Source: CAZEFK01 sp964511405 (GTDB taxonomy: Bacteria > Pseudomonadota > Alphaproteobacteria > Elsterales > Elsteraceae). Taken from it: a DNA stretch of 31,801 nt. The DNA is taken from assembly GCA_964511405.1 (NCBI GenBank), contig CAZEFK010000071.1:1-31801 (forward strand), written 5' to 3'. Under the pieces are notes generated by a model. That model had not been told where the DNA came from. It did no database searches and was given only the letters and a program-made list of their open reading frames with translations. Shown in pieces: positions 7,813 to 17,908 of the stretch (positions are counted from its first letter, which is position 1; each line of letters opens with the position of its first letter). The position numbers and the translations under genes were made by a program.

Positions 7813-9118
7813 AGCAGGCCGCGGCGCTTGATCGCCAGATAGCGGTTGATCAAGCCGGTCGGCAGCGCCCGGCTCGGCAGATCCAGGCATTGCACGCCGA
7901 GCCGTTCCAGGCGCTTGAACACGACGGCACGATCCTGGAGCAGGTCATGCGCGACCACGGCCTCGGCGACGCGGTCCAGCCGGTCGGGCGCGGCGTCGAC
8001 GGTCCGGCGCAGCAGCGGGTCCTGAAGGGTCACGAACAGGACGACGTGGCGGCCGGCCACCCGCTCGACGCTCTCGACCAGCAGCTCGGCCGTGACGGTG
8101 TCCACGAAGTCGGTGAACAGGATGACCAGGGCGCGCTGGCGCAGCCGCAGGCCGAGCTCGGCCAGGCCGAGCGTGAAATTGGTCTCCTGGTGCTGGTAGT
8201 CGAGGCCGGCGGCCGCGTGCTGCAGGCGCAGGAGGGCGGCCATCCCGCGGACCGGCCGCAGATAGCTCCGCACCACGCCGTCGAACGCATAGGCGCCGAC
8301 CAGGTCGCCCGCCTGCAGCGAGATCCAGGCCAGCAGCAGCCCGGCCTGGATGGCGTGGTCCAGCCGCGGCAGGCCGTCGACCGGTTCGCTCATCAGGTAG
8401 CCGGTATCGAAGGCCAGCACGATCTGGTGGTTGCGCTCGACCTGGAACTCCTTGGACAGAAGCTTGCGGTGGCGCGCCGAATGCTTCCAGTCGATGAAGC
8501 GCGGATCGAGCCCGGCGGCATGCTCGCGCAAGGCATCGAACTCCGCCCCTTCGCCCCGATGGGGCTGCACCTTGATGCCCTGGATCCCCTCGCGCAGGGC
8601 CAACTGAAGAGCGGCATCGCGGACGCCGCGGATGTTGGGCAGCACCGCGACCGGCTTGCCGACCGCGATCCGGCGCACGAGCTGCGCCAGCGCCAGCGGG
8701 CCGCGCCAGCGGATCCAGACCTGGTCGACCCACACTTGGCCGCGCCGCCGCGGCACCAGCGGCAAGTGGACCGTCGCAGCCCCGCCGGCGGCGAGGTCGA
8801 CCGCGACCAGCCGCGGTGGATCAAGGGCGCCGCGCTGCTCGGCGATCAGGTCGCAGTGGGCGGCCCGGCGATAGCCGGCCGCGTCGATGCGCACGGCGAC
8901 GGCGCCGGCTTCGCCGAGCTGCAGGGCCTCCGGCGGCTGCACGTCGACCCGGAACAGGCGCGCCGGCATCACCAGCGCGGCGTCGCTGGCCAGCGCGATC
9001 AACACCAGGGCGCCATAGTCCACGCACCACTGCCAGCGCGATGGATCCCAGGCCAGCACCAGCAGCGACAGCGGCACGCCCGCCGCAAACAGCGCCACGG
9101 CGCGGCGGGTCGGGCGGA

Positions 9119-9122
<4 letters not shown>
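7809..9122 (-). CDS. DUF58 protein with vWA-like domain
   Basis: 437 residues. Two N-terminal hydrophobic segments (residues about 8-25 and 35-55) anchor a periplasmic or cytosolic beta-rich region. They are followed by the DUF58 core FDALREHAAGLDPRFIDW and KHSARHRKLLSKEF, and then a von Willebrand A-like fold. In vWA domains the metal site is DxSxS; here the equivalent is D239-T-G-Y-L, so the MIDAS is degenerate. DUF58 proteins are usual partners of MoxR AAA+ ATPases, and the MoxR gene lies immediately upstream, with its TGA overlapping this ATG (ATGA at 9119-9122). The likely role is as substrate or adaptor of the MoxR chaperone; the biological process is unknown. Confidence 0.92.
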
Positions 9123-10075
<953 letters not shown>

Positions 10076-11263
10076 CGACCAGTCCCGTCTTCCAGCGGTG
10101 GATATCGTTCAGGGCGGCGACCAGGGCCGGGCCTTGGGCGCGCTCGGCCGCGCGCACCCGCGCCGGGCCGTCGATCGGCAGCCGGCGCGCGACCGCAATT
10201 CGCTGCAGCCAGCCCAGCAGGGCGTCGCCGGTCAGATCCGGCGGTGCATGGAGGTCCGATGCCGCCGCCCGGACCATCGCCTGTACATAGCGCTGCGCCA
10301 CCGCCCCGCGATCGCCCGCTGCCGTCAGCAGGCGCGCGGCGCTGCGGATCAGCCCGGCGCGGCCGGCATCGAGCGGTGGCGGCAGCGGCTCCGGCGCGCC
10401 GAACCGGCCGACCGTGGCCCACAGCAGCAGGGCCACGGCCACCACCCCGAACGCCGTCGCGACCACGAATGGAAAGCGGAGCAGCAACTGCAGCGGATTG
10501 GGCGGCGCGCCGACATAGCCGTGGATCGTCTCGTCGAACACCACCGTGCCCGCGGCGCCGCGCGCCGATTCGAAGAAGGTCACCGCGATCGCCGCGTTGC
10601 CCGGAGCCGCCAACCCGTGGTCGGACAGCAGGTCGGGATCGGACAGCACCCAGATCCGCTGGTGCTGCGTCTGCAGCAGACCCAGCAGCACGCCGTCGTC
10701 GGTGGCGATGATCGGCTTCAGCCCCTCGGCCCGGACCAGCTGCACCGGCGCGGCCAGGGTCGGGCTGAGGTCCCGATAGCCGTTGACCGTCCAGCGCTCG
10801 ACCGCACCAGGCCGCCGCACCAGCCGGCTCTTGGGCAGCACCAGGCTGAGCGCCCAGTCGGCCTGGCCGATCGGCACCAGGTCGGCATCCGCGATCCAGC
10901 CGGGATGGCGGGTGCTCGGCACGCCCCGCCACTTCGGCAGCACCAACAGCAGCGCCGGGGCGCTCGCGATCATGCGGCCCAGGTCGGGCGGGCCCAGGCC
11001 AGGCCTGGGCTCGGCCAGGACCAGCACGCCGCCGGTTCCCAGGCGCGCCAGCGCATTGCCCCGGCTGATCACAATCGGGACCCCCAGCTGGCGCAGCACG
11101 TCGACGATACCGGCATAGCCGATCGCCGACCGCGAATAGCTGCTGGGGATCACGTCGGCCGACCCGGGGTCGGCCGGATCGCCGGAGGCCAGCACCGCGA
11201 GCAGGCCGACGAACAGCAGCGTCGCGACCGCGATCCAGGCCATCAGGAGGCGCGGCGCCCCGC

Positions 11264-11902
11264 TCACGGCGTGCGGCCCAGGGCCAGCGCGTCCGCCAGC
11301 TCGGCGAAGCGGGCGCGGCAGGCGGCATAGTCATGCGCGCTCGTCGGCCGGGCCCCGAAATGCGTGACCTCGACCCGGAGAATCATGTCGCGGAGCGCCG
11401 CCCGCGCCGGTTCCGGCAGCGATGCGCGGCGCAGGATCTCGCGGCTGGTCAGGGAGTCGGCGAGGGCCGCGCCGGGCCGGTCGCGCAGCGCCGCCAGCCC
11501 GCCCAGCAGCAGCCGATGCATGGCGTCCGCGATCCGGCCATCGGCGGCAAGGGCATCGGCGGCATCGATGGCGGACGCCGGCATCGCCGCGGCGCCATCG
11601 CCCGTAGGCGGCGCCTCCGCCCAGTCCAGCCGGCCGCGGCGGCGCCAGAACGGCAGAACGTCGGTCAGCAGATAGCCGCCGATGCCATAGGCCAGCACCG
11701 CGGCGATGACGCCGATGACCACCCACCCCACCCAGCCCGGCAGCGACGGATGCCAGGGCGGCGGTTCGGGACTGGGCATCGCCAGCTGCAGGTCGAGCCG
11801 GGCGGCGGCATCCGCGACAGCCTGCCGGATCGTCTCGGACGACGAGGCCGCGGCCAGCAGGCCGACCGTCGGACGAAGGGCCTGCAACCGGAAGCGCACC
11901 AT
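11264..11902 (-). CDS. DUF4129 domain protein, first gene of the MoxR operon
   Basis: 212 residues starting at ATG 11902; a GTG directly before it at 11905 is an equally possible start. There is a single strong membrane helix (GWVGWVVIGVIAAVLAYGIGGYLL, residues about 57-80) and then a cytosolic helical domain. The domain has the DUF4129 signature SLTSREILRRA followed by ILRVEVTHFGARPTSAHDYAACRARF, where the F-G-x-R-P-x-S-x-x-D-Y block is typical. DUF4129 is often fused to transglutaminases; here it is a stand-alone unit at the head of the six-gene set. The region before the membrane helix is only about 55 residues. The spacer to the divergent GFA gene (11903-12012) should contain the operon promoter. 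Confidence 0.85.
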   Translation of the reverse strand: MVRFRLQALRPTVGLLAAASSSETIRQAVADAAARLDLQLAMPSPEPPPWHPSLPGWVGWVVIGVIAAVLAYGIGGYLLTDVLPFWRRRGRLDWAEAPPTGDGAAAMPASAIDAADALAADGRIADAMHRLLLGGLAALRDRPGAALADSLTSREILRRASLPEPARAALRDMILRVEVTHFGARPTSAHDYAACRARFAELADALALGRTP

Positions 11903-11930
11903 CACGGAACCGACGGCCCTCGTCTCTTGC

Positions 11931-11943
11931 CTACCTATGGTAG
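11931..11943. promoter_or_regulatory. Inverted repeat CTACC-TAT-GGTAG in divergent spacer
   Basis: A perfect 5-base-arm dyad lies midway between the DUF4129 start (minus) and the GFA gene start (plus). The position fits an operator or promoter element shared by the MoxR operon and the GFA gene. No convincing -35/-10 pair was found on either strand, so the role is inferred. Confidence 0.3.
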
Positions 11944-12012
11944 TCAGCTGCGGGAGCCCTGGCCAGCGGCTCTTGCCTCACGTTAAAACCGGACAGCAAG
12001 GGAGGATGGCCG

Positions 12013-12420
12013 ATGGTGGAGCAACGGACCCTGGCCGGCCAATGCTACTGCCGGGCCGTGCGCTATGCGGTCGCCGACGCGTTCGTCTATGCCGCCAACT
12101 GCCACTGCTCGAACTGCCGGCGCGCGACCGGATCCGCGTTCAAACCCTTCGCCGGCATCGCGCGCGACCGGCTGCGCGTGACCCAGGGCGCCGACGCCCT
12201 GCTGATCGTGGGCGACGAGACGGGCAACGACACCCATTGCCGGGCCTGCGGATCGCTGCTGTTCTCGGTGGTGCGCGACGGCGCCTTCGTCCATGTCGCC
12301 CTCGGCACCCTGGTCGACGCGCCGAGCATCAGCCCCTCGGCGCACATTTTCGTCGGCTCCAAGGCGCCGTGGTTCACGATCACGGACGACTTGCCGCAAT
12401 ACCAGGAACACGTGACTTAG
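12013..12420 (+). CDS. GFA / CENP-V family zinc-binding protein
   Basis: 135-residue protein of the family annotated as glutathione-dependent formaldehyde-activating enzyme. Its cysteine pattern is complete: G-Q-C-Y-C near residues 10-13, C-H-C-x-x-C-R-R near 30-36, and C-R-A-C-G near 76-80. These are the ligands of the two zinc sites in this fold. The TGSAF segment after the second cluster is also typical. A GGGAGG ribosome-binding site lies eight bases before the ATG. Most members are not proven to act on formaldehyde (S-hydroxymethyl-glutathione formation can be spontaneous), so the enzymatic function is open. It reads divergently from the MoxR operon. Confidence 0.93.
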   Translation: MVEQRTLAGQCYCRAVRYAVADAFVYAANCHCSNCRRATGSAFKPFAGIARDRLRVTQGADALLIVGDETGNDTHCRACGSLLFSVVRDGAFVHVALGTLVDAPSISPSAHIFVGSKAPWFTITDDLPQYQEHVT

Positions 12421-12463
12421 CGGTGCCGTTGATCGGCCCCCGCTGCTCGCCTAAAATCGCGCC

Positions 12464-12706
12464 ATGATCTGGCAGTTGCTGACGCGGCAGTACCGCTGGG
12501 GGCCGGGCGGCCTGCCCGAGTGGGACGGCGACGACTACCGGCGCCGCCTCGCTGCCACCATCGCCGCCGCCGTCGCGCTGGCCGTGCTGGGCGCCATCAC
12601 CTTTTTCGTGATCCACTCGCTGATCGCCAACAATCGCCTGCAGGACTGCGTGCTGGCCGGCCATCACAACTGCGCGCCGATCGAAGCGCCGCGACAGCGG
12701 CTGTAG
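12464..12706 (+). CDS. Small single-helix membrane protein (80 aa), unknown
   Basis: 80 residues: a polar tryptophan-rich N-terminus (WQLLTRQYRWGPGG), then one membrane helix at about residues 30-54 (LAATIAAAVALAVLGAITFFVIHSL). A short C-terminal tail follows with two cysteines (LQDCVLAGHHNC) that would be periplasmic if the N-terminus is cytosolic. I do not recognise a family. Codon use is that of a real gene, and the long antisense frames here are shadows. The ribosome-binding site is poor. It ends four bases before the TTG assigned to the molybdenum hydroxylase gene. Confidence 0.6.
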   Translation: MIWQLLTRQYRWGPGGLPEWDGDDYRRRLAATIAAAVALAVLGAITFFVIHSLIANNRLQDCVLAGHHNCAPIEAPRQRL

Positions 12707-12710
12707 GCGG

Positions 12711-15029
12711 TTGGAACCCCATGCGCGCGCGCAGCCGGTGCTGCGCCTGGAAGACGGACGCCTGCTGACCGGCGGCGGCGCCTACACCGACGACCTCGTC
12801 CTTCCCGGGCAGGCGCACGCGGTCATGCTGCGCAGCCCGCATGCGCACGCCCTGATCCGCGGTATCGAGACCGCGGCCGCCATGGCCGTGCCGGGCGTGC
12901 TGGCGGTCCTGACCGGCGCCGACCTGGCCGCCGACGGCCTGCGCGGCCTGCCCGCCGGCAGCGCGCTGATCCAGCTGCCGGGCACCGAGCCGCATCACCG
13001 CGCCATGGTCCGTCCGCACCGCCCGGCCCTGGCCCTGGACCGCGTCCGCTTCGTCGGCGAGACGGTGGCCCTGGTGGTGGCCGAGACGGTCGAGGCCGCG
13101 CGCGACGCCGCCGAGCGGATCGAGGTCGACTATGCGCCGCTTCAGGCCGTGGTCGAGACGGGCCGCGCCCGCGCCGCCGGCGCCGCGCAGGTCTGGCCGG
13201 AGGCGCCCGGCAATATGTGCTTCGAGTGGGCGGCGGGTGACGCCGCCGGCACCGCCACCGCATTCGCGGCGGCCGACCGCGTCGTCCGCGTCGAGTTGGT
13301 CAACAACCGCGTCGTCGTCGGCGCGCTGGAGACCCGCGGCGCCATCGGCCGCTACGACCCCGCGACCGGGCGCTACACGCTCGACACCGGCGGGCAGATG
13401 CCGCACGGGCTGAAGACCGCGCTGGCCCAGGTGTTCGGCCTGCCGCCCGAGCGCTTCCGGGTGCTGGTGGGCGATGTCGGCGGCAGCTTCGGCATCAAGA
13501 ACGCGCTCTACCCCGAGCAGGTGCTGGTGCTGTGGGCGGCGCGCCGGCTGGGGCGGCCGGTGCGCTGGATCGGCGAGCGCACCGACGGTTTCGTGTCCGA
13601 CTACCACGCCCGCGACCAGGTCACGGTCGGCGAACTGGCGCTCGACCGCGACGGCCGGTTCCTGGCCCTGCGCGTCGCCACCACCGCCAATCTGGGCGCC
13701 TACCTGGCGCCCAAAGGCCAGCTCTCGCCGACCAGCAACACGCCGGCCCATGCCGGCGTCTACCGCTTGCCCCACGTCCATGTGACGGTGGCGGGAGTCT
13801 TCACCCACACGCCGCCGACCGAGGTCTATCGCGGCGCCGGCCGGCCCGAGGCCGTCCACCTGGTCGAGCGGCTGGTCGATCAGGCGGCGCGCGAGTCAGG
13901 CCTGGGCCCCGTCGATCTGCGCCGGCGCAACCTGATCAGGCCCGACGCGCTGCCCTACCGCACGGCGCTGGGGCTGGTCTATGACAGCGGCGACTTCGCG
14001 GCCACGCTCGACGCCGCCCTCGCCCGCGCCGACTGGGCCGGCTTTCCCGCCCGCCGCGCCGAAGCCCGGGCCCGCAACCGGCTGCGCGGCATCGGCATCG
14101 CCCACTACTGCGAGCGCGTCGCCGGCGGCTGGCCCGAGGACGCCTGGCTGGAGCTGGACGGCGACGGCCGCGCCACCGTCCTCGTCGGCACCATGTCGAA
14201 CGGCCAGGGCCACGAGACCGCCTATGCCCAGATGGTGGCCGAGCAGCTCGGCTTCGACTTCGCGGACATCCGCGTCGTCCAGGGCGACACCGACCGCGTG
14301 CCCTCGGGCCACGGCACCGGCGGCTCGGCCTCGATCTCGATCGCCGGCGCCGCCCTGGCCGACGCCGGCCGCGACCTGGTCCGCCAAGCGACCGAGCTGG
14401 CCGCCGACCATCTGGAGGCGGCGGTCGCGGACATCGAGTTCGACGCCGGCCAATTCACCGTCGCAGGCACCGATCGCGGGGTCGGCTGGGCCGAGCTCGC
14501 CCGCGGCCTCGGCCGCAACGGCCGGCCGGCGCGCCTGTGTGCCACCGGGCATTGGACTCCGGCGACGCCGACCTTCCCCAATGGCTGCCATATCGCCGAG
14601 GTCGAGATCGACCCCGAGACTGGCGACGTCGCGATCGTCGGCTACGCCATGGTCCACGACTTCGGCCGCGTGCTGAACCCGCCGCTGCTGGAAGGCCAGC
14701 TCCAGGGCGGCGTCGCCCAGGGGCTGGGCCAGGCCGGGTTCGAGCGCGTGGTGTTCGATGCCGGCGGCCAGCTGCTGTCCGGCTCGTGGATGGACTACTG
14801 CCTGCCGCGCGCGTCGGACCTGCCGCCGCTCACGCTCCAGACGCTGGCCACGCCGGCCCCGTCGCACCCGCTGGGCATCAAGGGCTGCGGCGAGGCCGGC
14901 GCGGCCGGCGGCCCGCCGGCCCTGATGAACGCCGTGCTCGACGCCCTGGCGGTGGTCGGCGTGCGCCACCTGGACATGCCGGCGACCCCCGAGCGGGTCT
15001 GGCAGGCGATCCGGGCGGCGCGGAGCTAG
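12711..15029 (+). CDS. Xanthine dehydrogenase-family molybdopterin-binding subunit (CoxL form II-like)
   Basis: Large catalytic subunit of a molybdenum hydroxylase (xanthine dehydrogenase / aldehyde oxidase / CO dehydrogenase-like family), about 772 residues, full family length. The N-terminal domain begins LEDGRLLTGGGAYTDD; the molybdopterin motif GGSFG is at 257-261; the active-site loop reads YRGAGR (373-378), as in form II CoxL-type proteins and not the AYRCSFR of true CO dehydrogenase. The catalytic glutamate of the GxGEAG motif is E728. The start is uncertain: TTG 12711 gives the expected N-terminus but has a poor ribosome-binding site, and GTG 12738 is an alternative. No FAD (CoxM) or 2Fe-2S (CoxS) subunit is adjacent, which is unusual. 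The substrate is unknown, probably an aldehyde or N-heterocycle. Confidence 0.93.
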   Translation: MEPHARAQPVLRLEDGRLLTGGGAYTDDLVLPGQAHAVMLRSPHAHALIRGIETAAAMAVPGVLAVLTGADLAADGLRGLPAGSALIQLPGTEPHHRAMVRPHRPALALDRVRFVGETVALVVAETVEAARDAAERIEVDYAPLQAVVETGRARAAGAAQVWPEAPGNMCFEWAAGDAAGTATAFAAADRVVRVELVNNRVVVGALETRGAIGRYDPATGRYTLDTGGQMPHGLKTALAQVFGLPPERFRVLVGDVGGSFGIKNALYPEQVLVLWAARRLGRPVRWIGERTDGFVSDYHARDQVTVGELALDRDGRFLALRVATTANLGAYLAPKGQLSPTSNTPAHAGVYRLPHVHVTVAGVFTHTPPTEVYRGAGRPEAVHLVERLVDQAARESGLGPVDLRRRNLIRPDALPYRTALGLVYDSGDFAATLDAALARADWAGFPARRAEARARNRLRGIGIAHYCERVAGGWPEDAWLELDGDGRATVLVGTMSNGQGHETAYAQMVAEQLGFDFADIRVVQGDTDRVPSGHGTGGSASISIAGAALADAGRDLVRQATELAADHLEAAVADIEFDAGQFTVAGTDRGVGWAELARGLGRNGRPARLCATGHWTPATPTFPNGCHIAEVEIDPETGDVAIVGYAMVHDFGRVLNPPLLEGQLQGGVAQGLGQAGFERVVFDAGGQLLSGSWMDYCLPRASDLPPLTLQTLATPAPSHPLGIKGCGEAGAAGGPPALMNAVLDALAVVGVRHLDMPATPERVWQAIRAARS

Positions 15030-15071
15030 GCCGGATATCTCGTGGATTCTACGGCAATATTGGACTCAGGT

Positions 15072-15089
15072 GCAGGAGCGCGTTCCTGC
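15072..15089. terminator. Weak hairpin between convergent genes
   Basis: GCAGGA-GCGCGT-TCCTGC forms a 6-base-pair hairpin in the 65-base spacer between the molybdenum hydroxylase (plus) and the TPR/glycosyltransferase gene (minus). There is no T-run on either side, so a termination role is only suggested by position. Confidence 0.3.
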
Positions 15090-15094
15090 TTGGG

Positions 15095-16678
15095 TCACGC
15101 GCCGGCGGAGGCTTCGGCGGGCCATGGGCAAAAGGGCTCGATCCGCGCGTGTGCCCGATCGACGACGCGCAGCATCCGAGCCCGTCGATTCAAGCGCGCT
15201 GCCGTCTGACTGAAGAGCGAGTCATTGGCGGCGACGACATCGGCATTCATCAGCACATGGAAGTCGTACAGGGCATCCAGCCCGTCCGGCCGGTCCACCA
15301 AGTGCCCGCAGGTCAGCGGCGCGAACGCGGCAAAGATGCGGCAGGCGGTGTCGGGCTCGTCAGATGCGACATAGAGCACTGGCTCATCGAAATCGGCCCA
15401 AACCTGCTGAAGCCAATCCAGATACAAGCGCGGATCGACCATTTTCGTCTCGTTTTCCGGCAATCTCATATCGCCCAACCTGATGTGAACGGCCACGCAA
15501 GTCCGCCCGCGCGCCCTCAGCCGCGCCGTCGCTGCGCCCAGCCGACGCTCCCAGGCTGGTCGCATCGTCAGCATTCCCTGAATCTTCCGCTTGTTGCCGG
15601 CATCGCGCCAAAAGTCGAAAAACGGTGAATACAGACGAGCGCCCGATGGCGGGTTCGGCCAATCCTGATGCTCCCCCGTGCCGAGAATGGAACCCACGAG
15701 GTTCATGTCCCAGATCACAGGAAGATCGCCCGCTCGGTCACGGGGATCATCGAGATCGAAGAGGAAATGCCCAATCCAATCTGGGGTATGAAGCTCGTAT
15801 CCAAATTTCTCGGCGTAAAGCCGAGCACTGATGTAGTTGTTCAGCTGATGTCCCAGCCGGCCGACATGCGTCAGGCCAGCGACGCCAATGACTGGCGCCC
15901 CCGAGGGTTGCCGGCGCCGAGTGGTGCCAACGACGGCCCTTGCCATCAGCATGGACGTCGTCGATAGAAAGCTTTCATGGATCAGGTTTGACTGCACCGC
16001 AAGGCGGGATTGCCAGGCCGCGGCCGCCAGATCGCCGCGGATCGCCTCGGCCTGACTCAGGTAGAAGTGGATCAGGCCCACTGCTTCATGGCCGTGCGGA
16101 TTGCCATTGGCCGCCTCGTCGCGCAGGAAGGCTTCGAGACGCTGCTTGGCATCATCGCCGCGCCCGGCAAGCAGCAAGCGGCGAATAAAAACGATGAAAA
16201 CGTCCCAATTTGGGACCAAGCGCCACAATCGGTCGACATAGCTCAAGGCCAAGTCGGCCAGCGGCTCGTCACGCCCTTCGATGATGCACAGGGCAGCCGA
16301 ATAGAGCGCCTGTGCGTGGCCCGGGTCGACGCGAAGCGCACGCTGGGCCAATTCAAGCCCACCGGCATAGCGCCAGGCAGCCCGGTGCGCCGCGCTGGCC
16401 GCCGCCAACGCCCCCGGGTCGTCGGGAAAGCGCCCCATCAGGGCGTCCGCCGCCCGCATCGCGACGTCCGGCATCCCGTCGCGGCAAGCGTCCCGGCACC
16501 GGGCAAGCAGCTCGGCATGCTCGTCGCGACTATTGTCGTCGACGCTTGGATCGCCGCTGACGCGGCCGCCACCAGGATGCCCGAGGGCGATCTCGTGCAC
16601 GGGACCGCTTCCAGCCGCCGCGGGGCCGCCGGACTGGAGAAGCCGGGGCGAGGCCGGTTTGCGCAGATTGGTTGTCAT
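15095..16678 (-). CDS. TPR-containing fucosyltransferase-like glycosyltransferase
   Basis: 527 residues in two parts. Residues about 50-255 are helical repeats of TPR character (e.g. AADALMGRFPDDPGALAAAS, LAQRALRVDPGHAQALYSAA). Residues about 262-515 resemble GT11-type alpha-1,2-fucosyltransferases. Matching features are a G-x-L-G-H-Q-L-N-N-Y motif at 273-282 (compare G-x-x-G-N-Q), the donor-binding segment VAVHIRLGD with H398, R400 and D403 (compare HxRRxD), and AANDSLFSQTAA around N485 (compare SNSSFSWW). It would transfer a sugar, perhaps fucose from GDP-fucose, to a surface glycan. TPR-glycosyltransferase fusions are known in alphaproteobacteria. The DNA is clearly less GC-biased than its neighbours, hinting at horizontal acquisition. 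The start ATG 16678 has a weak ribosome-binding site; an internal start is possible. Confidence 0.78.
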   Translation of the reverse strand: MTTNLRKPASPRLLQSGGPAAAGSGPVHEIALGHPGGGRVSGDPSVDDNSRDEHAELLARCRDACRDGMPDVAMRAADALMGRFPDDPGALAAASAAHRAAWRYAGGLELAQRALRVDPGHAQALYSAALCIIEGRDEPLADLALSYVDRLWRLVPNWDVFIVFIRRLLLAGRGDDAKQRLEAFLRDEAANGNPHGHEAVGLIHFYLSQAEAIRGDLAAAAWQSRLAVQSNLIHESFLSTTSMLMARAVVGTTRRRQPSGAPVIGVAGLTHVGRLGHQLNNYISARLYAEKFGYELHTPDWIGHFLFDLDDPRDRAGDLPVIWDMNLVGSILGTGEHQDWPNPPSGARLYSPFFDFWRDAGNKRKIQGMLTMRPAWERRLGAATARLRARGRTCVAVHIRLGDMRLPENETKMVDPRLYLDWLQQVWADFDEPVLYVASDEPDTACRIFAAFAPLTCGHLVDRPDGLDALYDFHVLMNADVVAANDSLFSQTAARLNRRARMLRVVDRAHARIEPFCPWPAEASAGA

Positions 16679-16885
16679 GATCTGATTAAGCCTTGGCTAT
16701 CACCCTGGCATCACAGTGAGGCTCTCGACCGACTATCACACACCGTTTCGCCGGTTCCAGATGTCCCTGCGCGCTCCGCGGCGCAGAGGTGAGAAGCAGC
16801 GTCAGGAATGCGCACTACTTCAACGACGCAACGGAGGTTCGCAGCGTTCTCGATGTCCTGCCCCCTGCGTGATGGGTTTGCGCAC

Positions 16886-17839
16886 CTATTCCGACACGCC
16901 ACTCACCGCCCCCGCCTCGATCGCCGCCTGCGCTTCGGCCTGGATTGCCGCCCGCATCCAGCCGAGGCCGGGATCCGCCGCCCGGGCCTGGAGCCAGACC
17001 AGCGACACCACGAAGGGGGCATCGCGATCGGCGGCGGCGACAGCGTGAGCCCGGCTGCGGCGGCAAAGACCCGTGCGGCGTGGTCCGGGATCGTCGCGAT
17101 CGCGTCGACCGCTTTCAGCATGGCCACGACGCCGGCGAAATGGGTGGTCGCCGACAGCACGCGGCGCTTCAGGCCTTGGCTGTCCAGCAGGTCGTCGACG
17201 ATGCCGCGGCGGGCGTCGAACGACACCAGCACATGGGGCCGCGCCAGGAAGTCGCCGAGCGGCAGCGGCACCGGCAGTCCGAGCCTGAGGCCGTCATAGA
17301 GACAGGCATAGCCGGCCCGGAACAGCGGCGCCTCGCGGTGGCGGGCCGACAGCACCGGCGCCACGCTGACCGCCAGGTCGATCTCGCCGCCGTCCAGCAT
17401 GGCGCCCGCCACATGCCGGTTGGCCTGCCGGCAGATCAGCGACAGCCCCGGGCAGCCCGTGCTGGATCCGCCGCGCCAGGCGCGGCATCAGCAGGGCTTC
17501 CAGGTCGTCCGACATGCCGAGCGTGAACACCGCTGTGCTGTGCCGGGGATCGAAGCCGGCCGAACCGGCGATCGCCGTGCGCAGGCTGCCGAGCGCCGGC
17601 TCGACCAGCCGCGCGATCTCGTGGGCGCGCGCCGTCGGCGCCATGCCGCCCGGAGCGCGCACGAACAGCGGATCGTCGAACTGGCGGCGTAAGCGCGCCA
17701 GGGCCGCGCTGATCGCAGCCTGGCTCAGCCGCAGCTCGCGCGCGACCAGGGTGACGCTGCGCAGCCGCATCATCAGGTCGAAGACGACGAACAGGTTGAG
17801 GTCGGCTCGGCGGAATTTAGCTTCGTTTATATCGGCCAT
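16886..17839 (-). pseudogene. LysR-family regulator disrupted by two frameshifts
   Basis: The N-terminal winged helix-turn-helix is intact from ATG 17839 (RRADLNLFVVFDLMM, VARELRLSQAAISAALARLRRQFDDPLFVR). The frame then breaks at a four-C run (17446-17449): before it the protein reads ...RRIQHGLPG, and the continuation LSLICRQANRHVAGAMLDG lies in another frame. A second break at or near a five-G run (17015-17019) returns to the original frame, giving PFVVSLVWLQARAADPGLGWMRAAI and a TAG at 16886-16888. Read with both corrections, the product is about 317 residues, normal for LysR. As written, translation stops at 17294 after 181 residues. Both breaks touch homopolymers, so assembly error is as likely as true decay. 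The gene is divergent from the dehydratase at 17909, 69 bases away, its likely target. Confidence 0.85.
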
Positions 17840-17908
17840 CAGGTTTAGCAGTTTGGCTTATGGCTACGTCGTCCGCAAACTCCGGCATCCCGACCGCCGG
17901 AGGCGACC

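Noticed and set aside
16767..16786. Hairpin CTGCGC ... GCGCAG downstream of the disrupted LysR gene
   Set aside because: Stem of six with an 8-base loop, no T-run, and such repeats are common at this GC content.
16783..16869. Short plus-strand stretch reading HYFNDATEVRSVLDVLPPA, possible gene remnant downstream of the LysR pseudogene
   Set aside because: It has no start codon and no extension in frame, and I cannot link it to a family; too short to support as a feature.
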